From Litchfieldia sinesaloumensis (GTDB lineage Bacteria; Bacillota; Bacilli; Bacillales; Bacillaceae_L): a stretch of 64,000 nucleotides of DNA. The stretch is from contig NZ_LT732529.1 in the NCBI RefSeq assembly GCF_900156865.1, positions 3,322,057-3,386,056 of the forward strand, given 5' to 3'. Under the pieces are notes generated by a model. That model ran no database searches, was not told the origin of the DNA, and saw only the letters and a list, made by a program, of their open reading frames with translations. A program made the position numbers and the translations under genes. Shown here piece after piece: positions 1 through 13,922 of the stretch. Every line of letters starts with the position of its first letter. The stretch's first letter is position 1.

Positions 1-1249
1 AATTTGCCCCTTCCCATAAAGGCTGCAATGATGCGATTGTTGGCTCATCACGCTCAATTATTACTTTTAGCGCTACGGATTGACGTTTTTTATAGGAGAA
101 TAAATGAACATATACCTCCATATGCGTCTGGAAGTCTGTGCCATGCAATTCGGAAAGATAATCGAATCCAAGCTGTTCATTGTATTTTAAAAACTGTGCT
201 ACTTTAAAATATGTATCTGGCTTTGCAACTAGGGTTGGTACGTCCTTTGAAAGTGTATTAATATATGAATCTACCAAAACGTCATCACCTAAATGTTTAG
301 TGATAACATCAACGTATTTATCCAAATAGGGTTGGTTTTGTGAAGGCTTTACTTCTTCTACTTCTTCCGTTGCCCCACCAGCACCAGCTGCTTTCGCCCT
401 CGCTGCTGCCGCGGCCTTGGCCTTTGCCGCTGCGATTGCTTTTGCCTTTTCTTTGGCTGGATCGTCTGAACCTCCGCCAGCTTCCGCTTTTGCTTTTGCC
501 GCTGCCGCCGCTTTTGCCTTAGCTGCTGCTACTGCCTTCGCTTTGGCTTTTGCTAGTTCATCATCGTCTGATCCCGCACCAGCCTTTTCTGCCGCCTTTT
601 GCTTTGCCAACGCCGCTGCCTTGGCTTTCGCTGCTGCTACTGCTTTGGCCTTCGCCTTTGCTAGGTCATCGTCTCCAGCTTCTCCAGCAGCCTTTTGCTT
701 CGCTAATGCGGCAGCCTTGGCTTTCGCTGCCGCTGCTGCTTTTGCCTTTGCCGCCGCTGTTGCTTTGGCTTTCGCTGTTGCTTTATCATCCGTATCTAAT
801 GATTCCGCAGATGCCGACTCCGATGCCTTTTGCTTCGCTATTGCGGCAGCCTTTGCCTTTGCCGCCGCTGCTGCTTTGGCTTTCGCTGTTGCTTTATCAT
901 CCGTATCTGATGTTTCAGCTGATGCCGACTCCGATGCCTTTTGCTTCGCTATTGCGACAGCCTTTGCCTTTGCCGCTGCTGCTGCTTTGGCTTTCGCTGT
1001 TGCTTTATCATCCGTATCTGATGTTTCAGTCGATGCGGACTCCGATGCCTTTTGCTTCGCTATTGCGGCCGCTTTCGCTTTCGCCGCCGCTGCTGCCTTG
1101 GCCTTCGCAATATCGATATTCTCTTCCTTGGATTCACCTTCACTTTTCGTTTCAGCCGCTTGTTTTTCAGCTAACCTCTTTTTCGCGGCTTCTTTCGCCC
1201 TCTCAGCCGCCTCTCGCTTAAGTTGTTCCAGGTCCTTCTCATCGCTCAC
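1..1249 (-). CDS. nuoC: NADH-quinone oxidoreductase subunit C (NuoC), 3' end cut by the window edge
   Basis: This is the 30-kDa peripheral-arm subunit of respiratory complex I, which with NuoD links the iron-sulfur chain to the quinone site. 416 codons are visible. The GTG start at 1249 lies 1 nt after the nuoB stop and follows AAGGTGA. Residues 1-45 are charged. About residues 45-300 are almost only Ala, Lys and short Ser/Asp/Glu linkers, including three tandem 37-residue repeats (111-bp period; the same nonamer recurs at 780, 891 and 1002). The recognisable NuoC domain starts near residue 305 (YLDKYVDVI) and is cut by the edge. Ala/Lys-rich NuoC extensions are, from memory, known in Bacillus relatives; this one is long and highly repetitive. 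Identity rests on the C-terminal domain and on nuoA-nuoB upstream. Confidence 0.9.
   Translation of the reverse strand, partial: MSDEKDLEQLKREAAERAKEAAKKRLAEKQAAETKSEGESKEENIDIAKAKAAAAAKAKAAAIAKQKASESASTETSDTDDKATAKAKAAAAAKAKAVAIAKQKASESASAETSDTDDKATAKAKAAAAAKAKAAAIAKQKASESASAESLDTDDKATAKAKATAAAKAKAAAAAKAKAAALAKQKAAGEAGDDDLAKAKAKAVAAAKAKAAALAKQKAAEKAGAGSDDDELAKAKAKAVAAAKAKAAAAAKAKAEAGGGSDDPAKEKAKAIAAAKAKAAAAARAKAAGAGGATEEVEEVKPSQNQPYLDKYVDVITKHLGDDVLVDSYINTLSKDVPTLVAKPDTYFKVAQFLKYNEQLGFDYLSELHGTDFQTHMEVYVHLFSYKKRQSVALKVIIERDEPTIASLQPLWEGAN
780..1113 (-). repeat. Three 111-bp tandem repeats inside nuoC (37-residue Ala/Lys-rich units)
   Basis: The plus-strand nonamer GCTTTATCA recurs at 780, 891 and 1002, an exact 111-bp period that keeps the reading frame. 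Each unit encodes a run of KAKAAA-type residues followed by a Ser/Glu/Thr/Asp linker. The units are close to identical, so recent expansion or gene conversion is likely, and copy number may vary between strains. Confidence 0.9.
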
Positions 1250-1250
1250 G

Positions 1251-1763
1251 CTAAATCACCTTCTTCCCCGTTTTAGCCTCATAGCGAATCTTCTCTTTCA
1301 ATTTATTAATCCCATAAATAAGCGCAGCTGGATTCGGCGGACAACCAGGGATGTACACATCAACCGGTACAATCTGATCAACACCTTTCACAACTGAATA
1401 TGACTTCACATAAGGGCCCCCTGCCGTTGCACAAGAACCCATTGCAATTACCCATTTAGGCTCAGGCATCTGTTCATATAAACGCTTTAAAACCGGAGCC
1501 ATCTTCTTCGTTACCGTACCTGACACAATCATACAATCCGACTGACGTGGAGACGTACGGAAAAAAGAACCAAAACGATCTAAATCATAGTGCGAAGAAC
1601 CTGTCCCCATCATTTCAATCGCACAACAAGCCAGACCAAATGTAAGAGGCCACAACGAATTACTACGTGCCCAACCCTTCACTTGCTCCAGCGTCGTAAA
1701 AAATACATTTCTCTTTAACTCTTCCAACTCTAAATCTGAAATACCATCAATTTTTAAATCCAT
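1251..1763 (-). CDS. nuoB: NADH-quinone oxidoreductase subunit B (NuoB)
   Basis: NuoB carries iron-sulfur cluster N2, the last cluster before quinone in complex I. The 170-residue product has the four expected cysteine ligands: tandem C46-C47 ([10 protein letters not shown]), C111 ([10 protein letters not shown]) and C141 (PGCPPNP). The ATG at 1763 is chosen because GAAGGG lies about 9 nt upstream. A TTG at 1784 would add seven residues and lacks a well-placed ribosome binding site. The gene overlaps the end of nuoA by 10 nt and is followed after 1 nt by nuoC, so the three are translationally coupled. Length and motifs fit the family closely. Confidence 0.97.
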   Translation of the reverse strand: MDLKIDGISDLELEELKRNVFFTTLEQVKGWARSNSLWPLTFGLACCAIEMMGTGSSHYDLDRFGSFFRTSPRQSDCMIVSGTVTKKMAPVLKRLYEQMPEPKWVIAMGSCATAGGPYVKSYSVVKGVDQIVPVDVYIPGCPPNPAALIYGINKLKEKIRYEAKTGKKVI

Positions 1764-2131
1764 TTCAACACGCCCTTCTTCCAAGCATATACTAAGCCGA
1801 TAACGAGCATAACAACGAAAATCAACATCTCAACTAATGCGAAAATTCCGAGTTTTTCGTAGGCAACAGCCCATGGATATAAAAATACAGTCTCAACATC
1901 AAAAATAACAAACAATAGCGCAAAAATATAATAGCGTACATTAAACTGTACACGAGAATCATGGAATGGCTCAATCCCACTCTCATACGTAGTAGCCTTC
2001 TCCGCACTCGGCGCATGTGGCCGCAACAACTTCCCCAGAAACAACGCCACAATCGGGAGTAAAATACCAAGCAACAAGAAGACAACAACAATCATGTAAC
2101 TATTAAGATACTGATTCAACAAACCCTCCAT
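1754..2131 (-). CDS. nuoA: NADH-quinone oxidoreductase subunit A (NuoA)
   Basis: NuoA is a small membrane subunit of complex I with three predicted transmembrane helices (about residues 12-33, 66-90 and 93-115) and the conserved acidic FDVE segment in helix 2. The product has 125 residues, the usual size. The ATG at 2131 is preferred over one nine codons upstream because GGAGGGGG lies 6 nt before it. It is the first gene of the nuo operon. A sigma-A-like promoter is seen about 60 bp upstream, partly inside a large palindromic element. Confidence 0.96.
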   Translation of the reverse strand: MEGLLNQYLNSYMIVVVFLLLGILLPIVALFLGKLLRPHAPSAEKATTYESGIEPFHDSRVQFNVRYYIFALLFVIFDVETVFLYPWAVAYEKLGIFALVEMLIFVVMLVIGLVYAWKKGVLKWI

Positions 2132-2193
2132 GCAGCCCCCTCCAATATCCCCCAACATTTTATTGACAAAATATTAAAAATGTAACCGAATAC

Positions 2194-2223
2194 ATTATAG
2201 CACTTTTCCCAGCCAAGTGTCGA
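2194..2223 (-). promoter_or_regulatory. Predicted sigma-A promoter of the nuo operon
   Basis: Read on the minus strand: TCGACA, 18 nt, TATAAT, about 55 nt before the nuoA start. The -35 differs from TTGACA at one base and the -10 is perfect. The -35 lies within the left arm (2212-2227) of the large inverted repeat described separately. Confidence 0.65.
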
Positions 2224-2422
2224 CCAAACCCACCACTTATTCTACGAAATTCCCATTTCAGACAAATCAAGAAAAAATAGGCGGGAAAAGCTTGCTTTTC
2301 CAAGCCATTTTATCTTGATTTGACTGTTTCAGCCTATGGCTGAAATGATGAAACATTAGTTTCATCAAAATGGGAATTTCCTATTTTATTAGAATCAGTA
2401 CTCCAGTTGGTCGACACTTGGC
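2212..2422. repeat. Nested multi-hairpin palindromic element, about 210 bp
   Basis: The outer arms 2212-2227 and 2407-2422 are a perfect 16-bp inverted repeat. Inside is a second perfect 13-bp pair (2246-2258 with 2368-2380). Within that are three side stems: an imperfect stem joining about 2263-2280 to 2308-2326 and capped by GGAAAAGC-TT-GCTTTTCC; TTTCAGCC-TAT-GGCTGAAA; and GATGAAAC-ATTA-GTTTCATC. Together they form a cloverleaf-like fold. No open reading frame is present. It could be a small non-autonomous mobile element, a structured RNA or a DNA cruciform. Confidence 0.85.
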
Positions 2423-2435
2423 CCCCACCTCCTAG

Positions 2436-2460
2436 CCGAAATTGACGCAGACAATTTCGG
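2436..2460. repeat. Hairpin, 9-bp perfect stem
   Basis: CCGAAATTG at 2436-2444 pairs perfectly with CAATTTCGG at 2452-2460 around a 7-nt loop. There is no adjacent T-run, so it is not an obvious intrinsic terminator. It sits 14 bp beyond the large palindromic element. Confidence 0.6.
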
Positions 2461-2676
2461 CGTACTTCCTACTTACCATTCTACATCTAACCTTATCGAC
2501 GTTACCCCATTCTCATTCAAACCACCCATCTTTTCCAAACTCATTCATAATACATAATTAGCAATCTCCTCATTCATCAAATTATTATTTCCGAATAAAT
2601 AAAACTAGAACACCATTTAACCTAGGTTTTGTAGCACCTTCGAATTCGAATACTGCGGTACTCAAAATAATAGCCC

Positions 2677-3239
2677 GTAACGATGTTACGCCATCCCTTA
2701 AAATCCTAATTAAAATTCATTTAAACTATTTGAGATGTTACCTAACCTCAACCACTCTTCGGACTCAACCTCGCCTTTTTCCCTGGCCTCTGTCTGAAGT
2801 CCACTCGGCTTCAGACACCCTAAATTTATTGGTGCCCCTTTCTCAAACTCATCCAACAATATAAATTGTAGTAACGAAGTTACAAAATCACCTCGCTCAC
2901 AAACCACAAAACAATCACACCAAGACCTACTCCCAACAAAAAACCTCACTATAAAACTTAAAAATTATTGTAACGAAATTACAAAAAAATATTTCCCAAA
3001 TAATAATTACTCAGTTCGACTTCAATCCTCGCTCGAACCTAATTATCTAGTTTACTTCCAATTAAAAATCTCTAACTATGTAATCCATCATAAATAGCCC
3101 GTAACGAAGTTACGCTTACTCAATCTCATTCAACCCCACTCAAGTACCCCAACTGAATCCCCTACACCTCTCTTACCTGATTTATAACGCCTTAATAACG
3201 CCCTTTTTCTAAATTTCATTCAAGTCGTAACGAAGTTGA
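2677..3239. repeat. Five copies of a 13-bp palindrome GTAAC-GAA-GTTAC
   Basis: Copies at 2677-2689, 2871-2883, 2970-2982, 3101-3113 and 3227-3239 (the last with a decayed right arm), spaced 99-194 bp. Two sit in a longer shared context, AATAGCCCGTAACGA. The stretch 2423-3275 otherwise holds no convincing gene; a 79-codon minus-strand frame at 2710-2949 has no family signature or good start. A GTCTGAAG/CTTCAGAC hairpin lies near 2788-2816. Confidence 0.75.
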
Positions 3240-3275
3240 ACAAAAATAAAATCCCTTTTCCACTATACTTATACC

Positions 3276-3375
3276 TATTGTCCATACCTAAAAAATATCA
3301 TCCATACTTAAAGTTTATTGTCCATAAACGGAAATTATCAGCCAAAAATAAAAATTATCGCCCAAAAATGAAAAA
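3276..3375. repeat. Tandem array of five degenerate 20-bp units
   Basis: Units start exactly every 20 bp, at 3276, 3296, 3316, 3336 and 3356. Each opens with TATTG, TATCA or TATCG, continues with (T/G/C)CCA(T/A)A and ends A-rich. Read on the minus strand the core is TATGGACAATA. The array abuts the terminator of the upstream minus-strand gene. Confidence 0.85.
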
Positions 3376-3376
3376 A

Positions 3377-3400
3377 GGACTACTAATAATCTAGTAGTCC
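3377..3400 (-). terminator. Intrinsic terminator after the sigma-partner gene
   Basis: Perfect stem GGACTACT/AGTAGTCC followed on the minus strand by TTTTTT, 11 bp after the stop codon of the gene at 3411-4718. Confidence 0.9.
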
Positions 3401-3410
3401 CAGCTCTAAT

Positions 3411-4718
3411 TTACTCACCCAGTTCAATCGTTACCTCTAACTCCTCTAAAAAGTTGGGAGCCTTTTGTTTATAGGTCACAACTCGAATATCCTCCACCGC
3501 CACATTAGCCTCAAACTGAACCTCATATTGATTGACAGTTCCCTCAATTCGTTTAGGTGCTTGTTCGTCATAATAGGTCTTTCCCGTTTTGTCTTCTATT
3601 ACGATTGAAGATGCCTGCCAGTACGCGTCTTCACCATTTGTTTCCACAAGTAAGATTACTGATCCATTCTCGCTTTTGATGTCTAATACCGTTATGTCCC
3701 CAATGTCACCTTGTGAAAGCGTCAAGTTTTCCCCATTCCAGTTCCCCTTTACCTCCTCAACCTTCTCATTACCTACTATTAAATATGGTTTAAACGTAAG
3801 AGAGCTCGGAACCTTTTCAAGAGGCTCAAAATAGTAATTCATTGTCTGCACTAACTTCCCGCCTTTTTCAGGACCTCCTCCGCCACCTCCACTTATAGGC
3901 TGAAGAACACGACCCTGATCATCAACTACCTGGTAATCCATCCACTCATATTTTTTATCCTCAAAAGTTTTTACATCCATCACTTGCCGAAATGCTATTT
4001 CTGTACTCGTTGGGTAGAATGTCACTTTATCAACATGCATCGTAAGATCCTCAGTTTCTACTGTCTGATTTACGAGAAACGAGCGATTTTCTCCTTGTTT
4101 TGTAACCAACAGTTCCACATTTAACGCTTTCTCTTTATGAGATTGTATGCCTAAGGTGAATTCATCAGGTAAATTCTCACCATGAACACGAACACTTATG
4201 ATACCTGCATAATCTCCATTTTCCAGTTCCTCACCTTTAGCCCCCATCCCATAACTAACACCCTTTCCGTTGATGGTTAATCGTAAATCTGACAAAAAAT
4301 CAACTGGTTTACCGTGCTTTTCTTGTGTATAGGATTCAATAAGATATCCAATATGAATTTGTGACCCATCATACAGACTCTCTGTAAAAGTAATCACCTG
4401 TCCATCAATCTCAACTTGCTGACCCAGTAAAGTAGTAAGTCCTTCTTTTTCTCCTTTTTGAGTACCAACATCTCCTACCATTTTAAAAATAGATCCGATG
4501 ACCGGAACAGACCGCATCGTATCAGCCAATGTCGGTGACATAAAAGATACCCCAAATAAAAGGAAACCTACCAATAATACGGCTGCAGTAGAATAATAGA
4601 AACGAGGGAATGTCTTCTTTTTCGGAAGCGATTGAAGCGTTTCGTTTATACGCTTTTCCACGCTTTCAGGAACCTCTGGGTTTGCCCTCATACTTATTTG
4701 CTTTTCCCATTTTTCCAT
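3411..4718 (-). CDS. DUF4179-type membrane protein, probable anti-sigma partner of the adjacent ECF sigma factor
   Basis: The 435-residue product has a short basic cytoplasmic N-terminus (residues 1-39), one transmembrane helix (about 40-62) and a large extracytoplasmic part. Proteins of this layout (DUF4179, often with a DUF5643-like C-terminal domain) are regularly encoded just after ECF sigma factors in Bacillus, and are presumed to hold the sigma factor at the membrane. I identify it from architecture and position, not from a catalytic motif. A glycine-rich loop (ISGGGGGG) lies mid-protein. The ATG at 4718, with GGAGGAGGG 6 nt upstream, is favoured over one nine codons earlier. The start overlaps the sigma gene by 25 nt, consistent with coupled translation. 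Confidence 0.85.
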   Translation of the reverse strand: MEKWEKQISMRANPEVPESVEKRINETLQSLPKKKTFPRFYYSTAAVLLVGFLLFGVSFMSPTLADTMRSVPVIGSIFKMVGDVGTQKGEKEGLTTLLGQQVEIDGQVITFTESLYDGSQIHIGYLIESYTQEKHGKPVDFLSDLRLTINGKGVSYGMGAKGEELENGDYAGIISVRVHGENLPDEFTLGIQSHKEKALNVELLVTKQGENRSFLVNQTVETEDLTMHVDKVTFYPTSTEIAFRQVMDVKTFEDKKYEWMDYQVVDDQGRVLQPISGGGGGGPEKGGKLVQTMNYYFEPLEKVPSSLTFKPYLIVGNEKVEEVKGNWNGENLTLSQGDIGDITVLDIKSENGSVILLVETNGEDAYWQASSIVIEDKTGKTYYDEQAPKRIEGTVNQYEVQFEANVAVEDIRVVTYKQKAPNFLEELEVTIELGE

Positions 4719-5233
4719 AATGATCCCTCCTCCTTTGAATCCCATAACTCCCGCATCTTTTCACGAGCACGGCGTAATCTTGTCTTAATCGTATTTTCTG
4801 GCACTTCATATATTTGCGCTAACTCCAAAATTGTAATTCCCTCGATATGAAATAGTTTCAATAATTGAGATTGAGCTTCTGGTAGTTTACTAAGCATTTG
4901 TTCTACCTCAACTTCCTCATATCCCTTTTCTTGTATATGAGGTTCCACCCACTCCTCCATGTTAATAACATTCTTTTTCTGTCTTACTAACTGATAACAT
5001 TCATTCAAAACAATTCGGCACAGCCAACTTTTAAAATAGCCTGGCTCTCTTAATGTATCTATTTTTTGATAAGCTTTAATAATTGCCTCTTGAATCGCGT
5101 CAGCACAATCCTCATCGTTTGATAGTACTGTCTTCGCAACACGATATAACAATAGATGATGAGCCACTATTAACTTTTCAAAGGAAGACTTATTCCCACG
5201 TCGTGCCTTCTTCACCTCTTTTACAATATCCAA
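4694..5233 (-). CDS. RNA polymerase ECF (sigma-70 family) sigma factor
   Basis: The 179-residue protein has sigma region 2 (about residues 20-90, with the segment DCADAIQEAIIKAYQ) and region 4 (about 115-165, ending in the helix-turn-helix EVPENTIKTRLRRAREKM). It starts with TTG at 5233, with AAAGGAGAG at good spacing. The next gene encodes a membrane protein likely to be its anti-sigma. Upstream, on the minus strand, are TGAAAC and GTATC separated by 16 nt, resembling an ECF promoter, so autoregulation is plausible. Close relatives respond to cell-envelope stress; the trigger here is unknown. Confidence 0.93.
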   Translation of the reverse strand: MDIVKEVKKARRGNKSSFEKLIVAHHLLLYRVAKTVLSNDEDCADAIQEAIIKAYQKIDTLREPGYFKSWLCRIVLNECYQLVRQKKNVINMEEWVEPHIQEKGYEEVEVEQMLSKLPEAQSQLLKLFHIEGITILELAQIYEVPENTIKTRLRRAREKMRELWDSKEEGSLWKNGKSK

Positions 5234-5270
5234 AATCCGCTCTCCTTTCTCAGGTCAACCTACTTCTAAG

Positions 5271-5296
5271 ATACAAGAAAAGAACAAAAGGTTTCA
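5271..5296 (-). promoter_or_regulatory. ECF-type promoter, possible autoregulation
   Basis: On the minus strand TGAAAC (5291-5296), 16 nt, then GTAT (5271-5274). This resembles the sigma-W/M/X class (TGAAAC-N16-CGTA). It lies about 40 bp before the TTG start of the sigma gene. Confidence 0.55.
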
Positions 5297-5304
5297 TCTA
5301 AAAT

Positions 5305-5346
5305 AAAAAAGGATAGACGTTCAGGTGCTCCCCCTTACATCTATCC
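5305..5346 (-). terminator. Intrinsic terminator after uppP
   Basis: A 10-bp stem with one wobble pair joins 5311-5320 and 5337-5346, followed on the minus strand by TTTTTT (5305-5310). It lies 16 bp beyond the uppP stop and separates uppP from the sigma-factor operon. Confidence 0.88.
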
Positions 5347-5361
5347 GGAATCTACAATTAT

Positions 5362-6177
5362 TTAAAAGAAAATCAAAAGCAATATTCCAACGATAAAGCA
5401 ATAATACGTAAAATAAACCAGTTTTCCGTGTTTCATAATACCCATAAACCATTTTAAAGCAAAATAAGTCATGACCAACGTTGCAATAAATGCCGTTAAA
5501 TAAGGTACAGCCAGGTCTGCCTTATTCGGTTCATCCATAAAATCAGAAAAACCTAGGATGACTCCACCTAGACTTACTGGAATATACAGCATAAACGAAA
5601 ATCGAAGTGCTGTCTCTTGTTTCATTCCAACTGCAATTGCTGAAATAATCGTTGCCCCTGAGCGGCTAATACCAGGAGTTAATGCTACAGCTTGTCCTAA
5701 TCCTACGAGTAAAGCATCCTTAAAGGTTAGGTCACTGTCGTCTTTAACACCTTTCATATTACGGATGAGCCATAATGCGATTCCTGTTACAAATAACATA
5801 ACAGCAATTGTGGTCATGCTAACATTATCTGCAATAAAATCACTCAATAGAACACCTAACACACCAGCCGGGATTGTTCCAATAACGACAAATAAAGCAA
5901 ACCGAAAATCACTCTTATAACGCTCTTCTCTCGTTTTTAAAAAGTTAATCGTATTGACAATCAATCTTGCAATATCTTGTCTGTAAATAAAGACAATCGC
6001 AAATAATGATGCCGTGTTGGTTAAAATCGCAAACGTAAATCCTTGTTCACCTAAACCTAAAATTTCACTGGCAATCATTACATGTCCACTAGACGACACC
6101 GGAATTGGTTCTGTAAAACCTTGAACCAGTCCAATAATAATCATTTTTACTAGATAAATAAAATCTAAATCTCCCAT
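5362..6177 (-). CDS. uppP: Undecaprenyl-diphosphatase (UppP/BacA family)
   Basis: This integral membrane phosphatase regenerates undecaprenyl phosphate, the lipid carrier for peptidoglycan and teichoic acid precursors, and is linked to bacitracin resistance. The 271-residue product shows the two signature regions: QGFTEPIPVSSSGH near the N-terminus, and PGISRSGAT mid-protein. About eight hydrophobic helices are visible. The ATG at 6177, with GGAGG 5 nt upstream, is preferred over one four codons earlier. It is a single-gene unit with its own promoter and terminator. Its position between nuo and atp is not the B. subtilis order; Bacillus species often have more than one uppP. Confidence 0.95.
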   Translation of the reverse strand: MGDLDFIYLVKMIIIGLVQGFTEPIPVSSSGHVMIASEILGLGEQGFTFAILTNTASLFAIVFIYRQDIARLIVNTINFLKTREERYKSDFRFALFVVIGTIPAGVLGVLLSDFIADNVSMTTIAVMLFVTGIALWLIRNMKGVKDDSDLTFKDALLVGLGQAVALTPGISRSGATIISAIAVGMKQETALRFSFMLYIPVSLGGVILGFSDFMDEPNKADLAVPYLTAFIATLVMTYFALKWFMGIMKHGKLVYFTYYCFIVGILLLIFF

Positions 6178-6236
6178 AGTAACCTCCATCTATCATATAT
6201 AAACCAACTAAACCATATTTTATAGACCCGAGTTTG

Positions 6237-6265
6237 ATTATACACTTGTTATAGTTTATGACCAA
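6237..6265 (-). promoter_or_regulatory. Predicted sigma-A promoter of uppP
   Basis: On the minus strand TTGGTC (6260-6265), 17 nt, TATAAT (6237-6242), about 60 bp before the uppP start. Confidence 0.65.
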
Positions 6266-6345
6266 GTTAAGATTTTCTTAAAATTATATCTTCCTGAAGC
6301 ATCTCGTTTGCTCATATCCATCAACAATATACTCCCGAAACACAA

Positions 6346-6378
6346 AAATCCCCAGGGACATCAAGTCTCTGGGGATTT
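6346..6378 (-). terminator. Intrinsic terminator of the ATP synthase operon
   Basis: A stem with ATCCCCAG/CTGGGGAT arms begins 14 bp after the atpC stop. On the minus strand it is followed by TTTTT. Confidence 0.9.
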
Positions 6379-6391
6379 CGTTTCAAACAAA

Positions 6392-6817
<426 letters not shown>

Positions 6818-6821
6818 TTAA

Positions 6822-8276
<1,455 letters not shown>

Positions 8277-8325
8277 TCAAAAATTTCCGCACACTTTGAA
8301 TGCCTTAAAATACATGTTGAAGAAT

Positions 8326-9189
<864 letters not shown>

Positions 9190-9213
9190 TCACCACCTTT
9201 TCCTCGATTTATC

Positions 9214-9405
9214 AATCAAATGCGCCTAGGCGTATTTGCGCCCGATTTTTTTCGAGCTTGCTCGAAAAACTTCCTTTTAAAAATCGAGGCATCCGCCGGA
9301 GGCTTTAACTTTATTCAGTTGGAGTTTGAACCTCCACTGAATTGTACACTCTATTTGCATTCATCCCCGAATAAAAAGTAAGGAATTCTGCTGAATAAAG
9401 TTAAA
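9214..9405 (+). repeat. Dispersed multi-hairpin element, copy 1 (between atpA and atpG)
   Basis: Homologous to 49998-50133. In order it shows CAAATGCGCC/GGCGTATTTG, a CGAGC/GCTCG hairpin flanked by a GATTTTT/AAAAATC stem, a CCGCCGGAGG segment, and a tip hairpin around TTTGAA enclosed by the perfect 15-bp pair 9304-9318 with 9391-9405. Several stems differ from copy 2 on both sides in a way that keeps pairing. No open reading frame. Confidence 0.85.
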
Positions 9406-9424
9406 AACTTTGGAACCGAGTCAA

Positions 9425-9694
9425 CAAGCTTTATTCAGACAAGCGACGAGCTTCGAAAGCACGTCGCTCGAAAATTAAAGTTCTAATGTCCAGCTTCAGC
9501 TCCCAGCGACTAGCGAGACTTCCCTCACCCTCCGTACGATAAGCTCAACATCGAATCGCTTTGCTCTTCGTGTTTCCTTTATCTCCAGTAGGAACACAGA
9601 CTAAGTTCGCCACGTCCTGTGGCAACGTCTGTGTAACCCACCTCGTGTGGGCCTCAGTCCGTACGTCGCTAACGGTCGCTTCCGCATTTCGTCT
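9425..9694. repeat. Second palindrome-rich segment of the atpA-atpG spacer
   Basis: Adjacent to copy 1 and extending to the atpA stop. It contains a GCGACG/CGTCGC hairpin, ACACAGAC/GTCTGTGT enclosing GCCAC/GTGGC (about 9593-9640), and CCCAC/GTGGG. Several segments look like parts of Bacillaceae intergenic repeats. No gene is evident on either strand. Confidence 0.6.
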
Positions 9695-12281
<2,587 letters not shown>

Positions 12282-12398
12282 CTATATTCACTCCTTTCAG
12301 AGTTCCAATGTCGTATGGAAGTCTATAATTAAAGGGTGAGGCTACAATGTAGTAAAATCCTCACACGCTATTTTTCATAATTTCATCTATACATAGGA

Positions 12399-12434
12399 AT
12401 GGCGAAGGTTCTCACCTGAGACAACTTCGCCATT
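12399..12434 (-). promoter_or_regulatory. Stem-loop just after atpE, probable mRNA stability or processing element
   Basis: AATGGCGAAG (12399-12408) pairs with CTTCGCCATT (12425-12434), only 9 nt beyond the atpE stop. It has no T-run, so it is unlikely to terminate transcription. Its position fits a role in giving the c subunit, needed in about ten copies per enzyme, more protein per operon transcript. Confidence 0.6.
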
Positions 12435-12442
12435 ATTTGCTA

Positions 12443-12670
<228 letters not shown>

Positions 12671-12743
12671 TTAATTTGTATAAGAATTAATAGTTCTAAA
12701 AATGGATTGCCCAAAAAGTCTCATTCTGGACAAGGTATTTATG

Positions 12744-13508
<765 letters not shown>

Positions 13509-13547
13509 TCATGCGATTCTAGTATTCGAAGAGCTAATGCTTGTCGT

Positions 13548-13916
13548 CTATTTATGAAGTTTTTGAAAAAAGAAATCTATCATAATGACAAAATAAAATG
13601 TCATTAATCCAATAACCATACTACCTAGGTGAAACATTTCCGGAAACTCTAACACAATTAAAACTGCTAAACCAGCCGTTGCCATTCTTGACATCGTTCC
13701 TAGTGATCGGACTGCACGACCCTCGTCATAGGCTTTACTAAATTGCTTGTGTTTTTGAACCATCGAGAATAAAATATATAGACTCCCGAGTGTCCCGAGT
13801 ATTAAACCTAAGAAGACCGATTTATATGCTGTAAATCCCCAGCCTAGCACATAGATTGCGAGTAAGTAGAGTATGTATTTACGATATCTCGTAAATGCTA
13901 TGGATAAATCCTGCAT
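13548..13916 (-). CDS. atpI: ATP synthase assembly/accessory protein AtpI
   Basis: The 122-residue protein has four predicted transmembrane helices. It occupies the usual AtpI place before atpB. AtpI proteins help assemble the c-ring and have been linked to magnesium uptake in alkaliphilic Bacillus. The sequence is weakly conserved in this family, so the call rests on topology, size and position. It starts 6 nt after atpZ. Confidence 0.88.
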   Translation of the reverse strand: MQDLSIAFTRYRKYILYLLAIYVLGWGFTAYKSVFLGLILGTLGSLYILFSMVQKHKQFSKAYDEGRAVRSLGTMSRMATAGLAVLIVLEFPEMFHLGSMVIGLMTFYFVIMIDFFFQKLHK

Positions 13917-13922
13917 ATCAAA

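Noticed and set aside
417-1397. Long plus-strand open frame of Ala/Phe-rich composition
   Set aside because: It is antisense to the Ala/Lys-rich codons of nuoC and nuoB. Low-complexity GC-biased sequence keeps the opposite frame open. It has no domain and no ribosome binding site.
2710-2949. 79-codon minus-strand frame in the nuo-sigma gap
   Set aside because: It lacks a good ribosome binding site and any family motif, and spans the repeated palindromes and a GTCTGAAG hairpin, so it is most likely chance.
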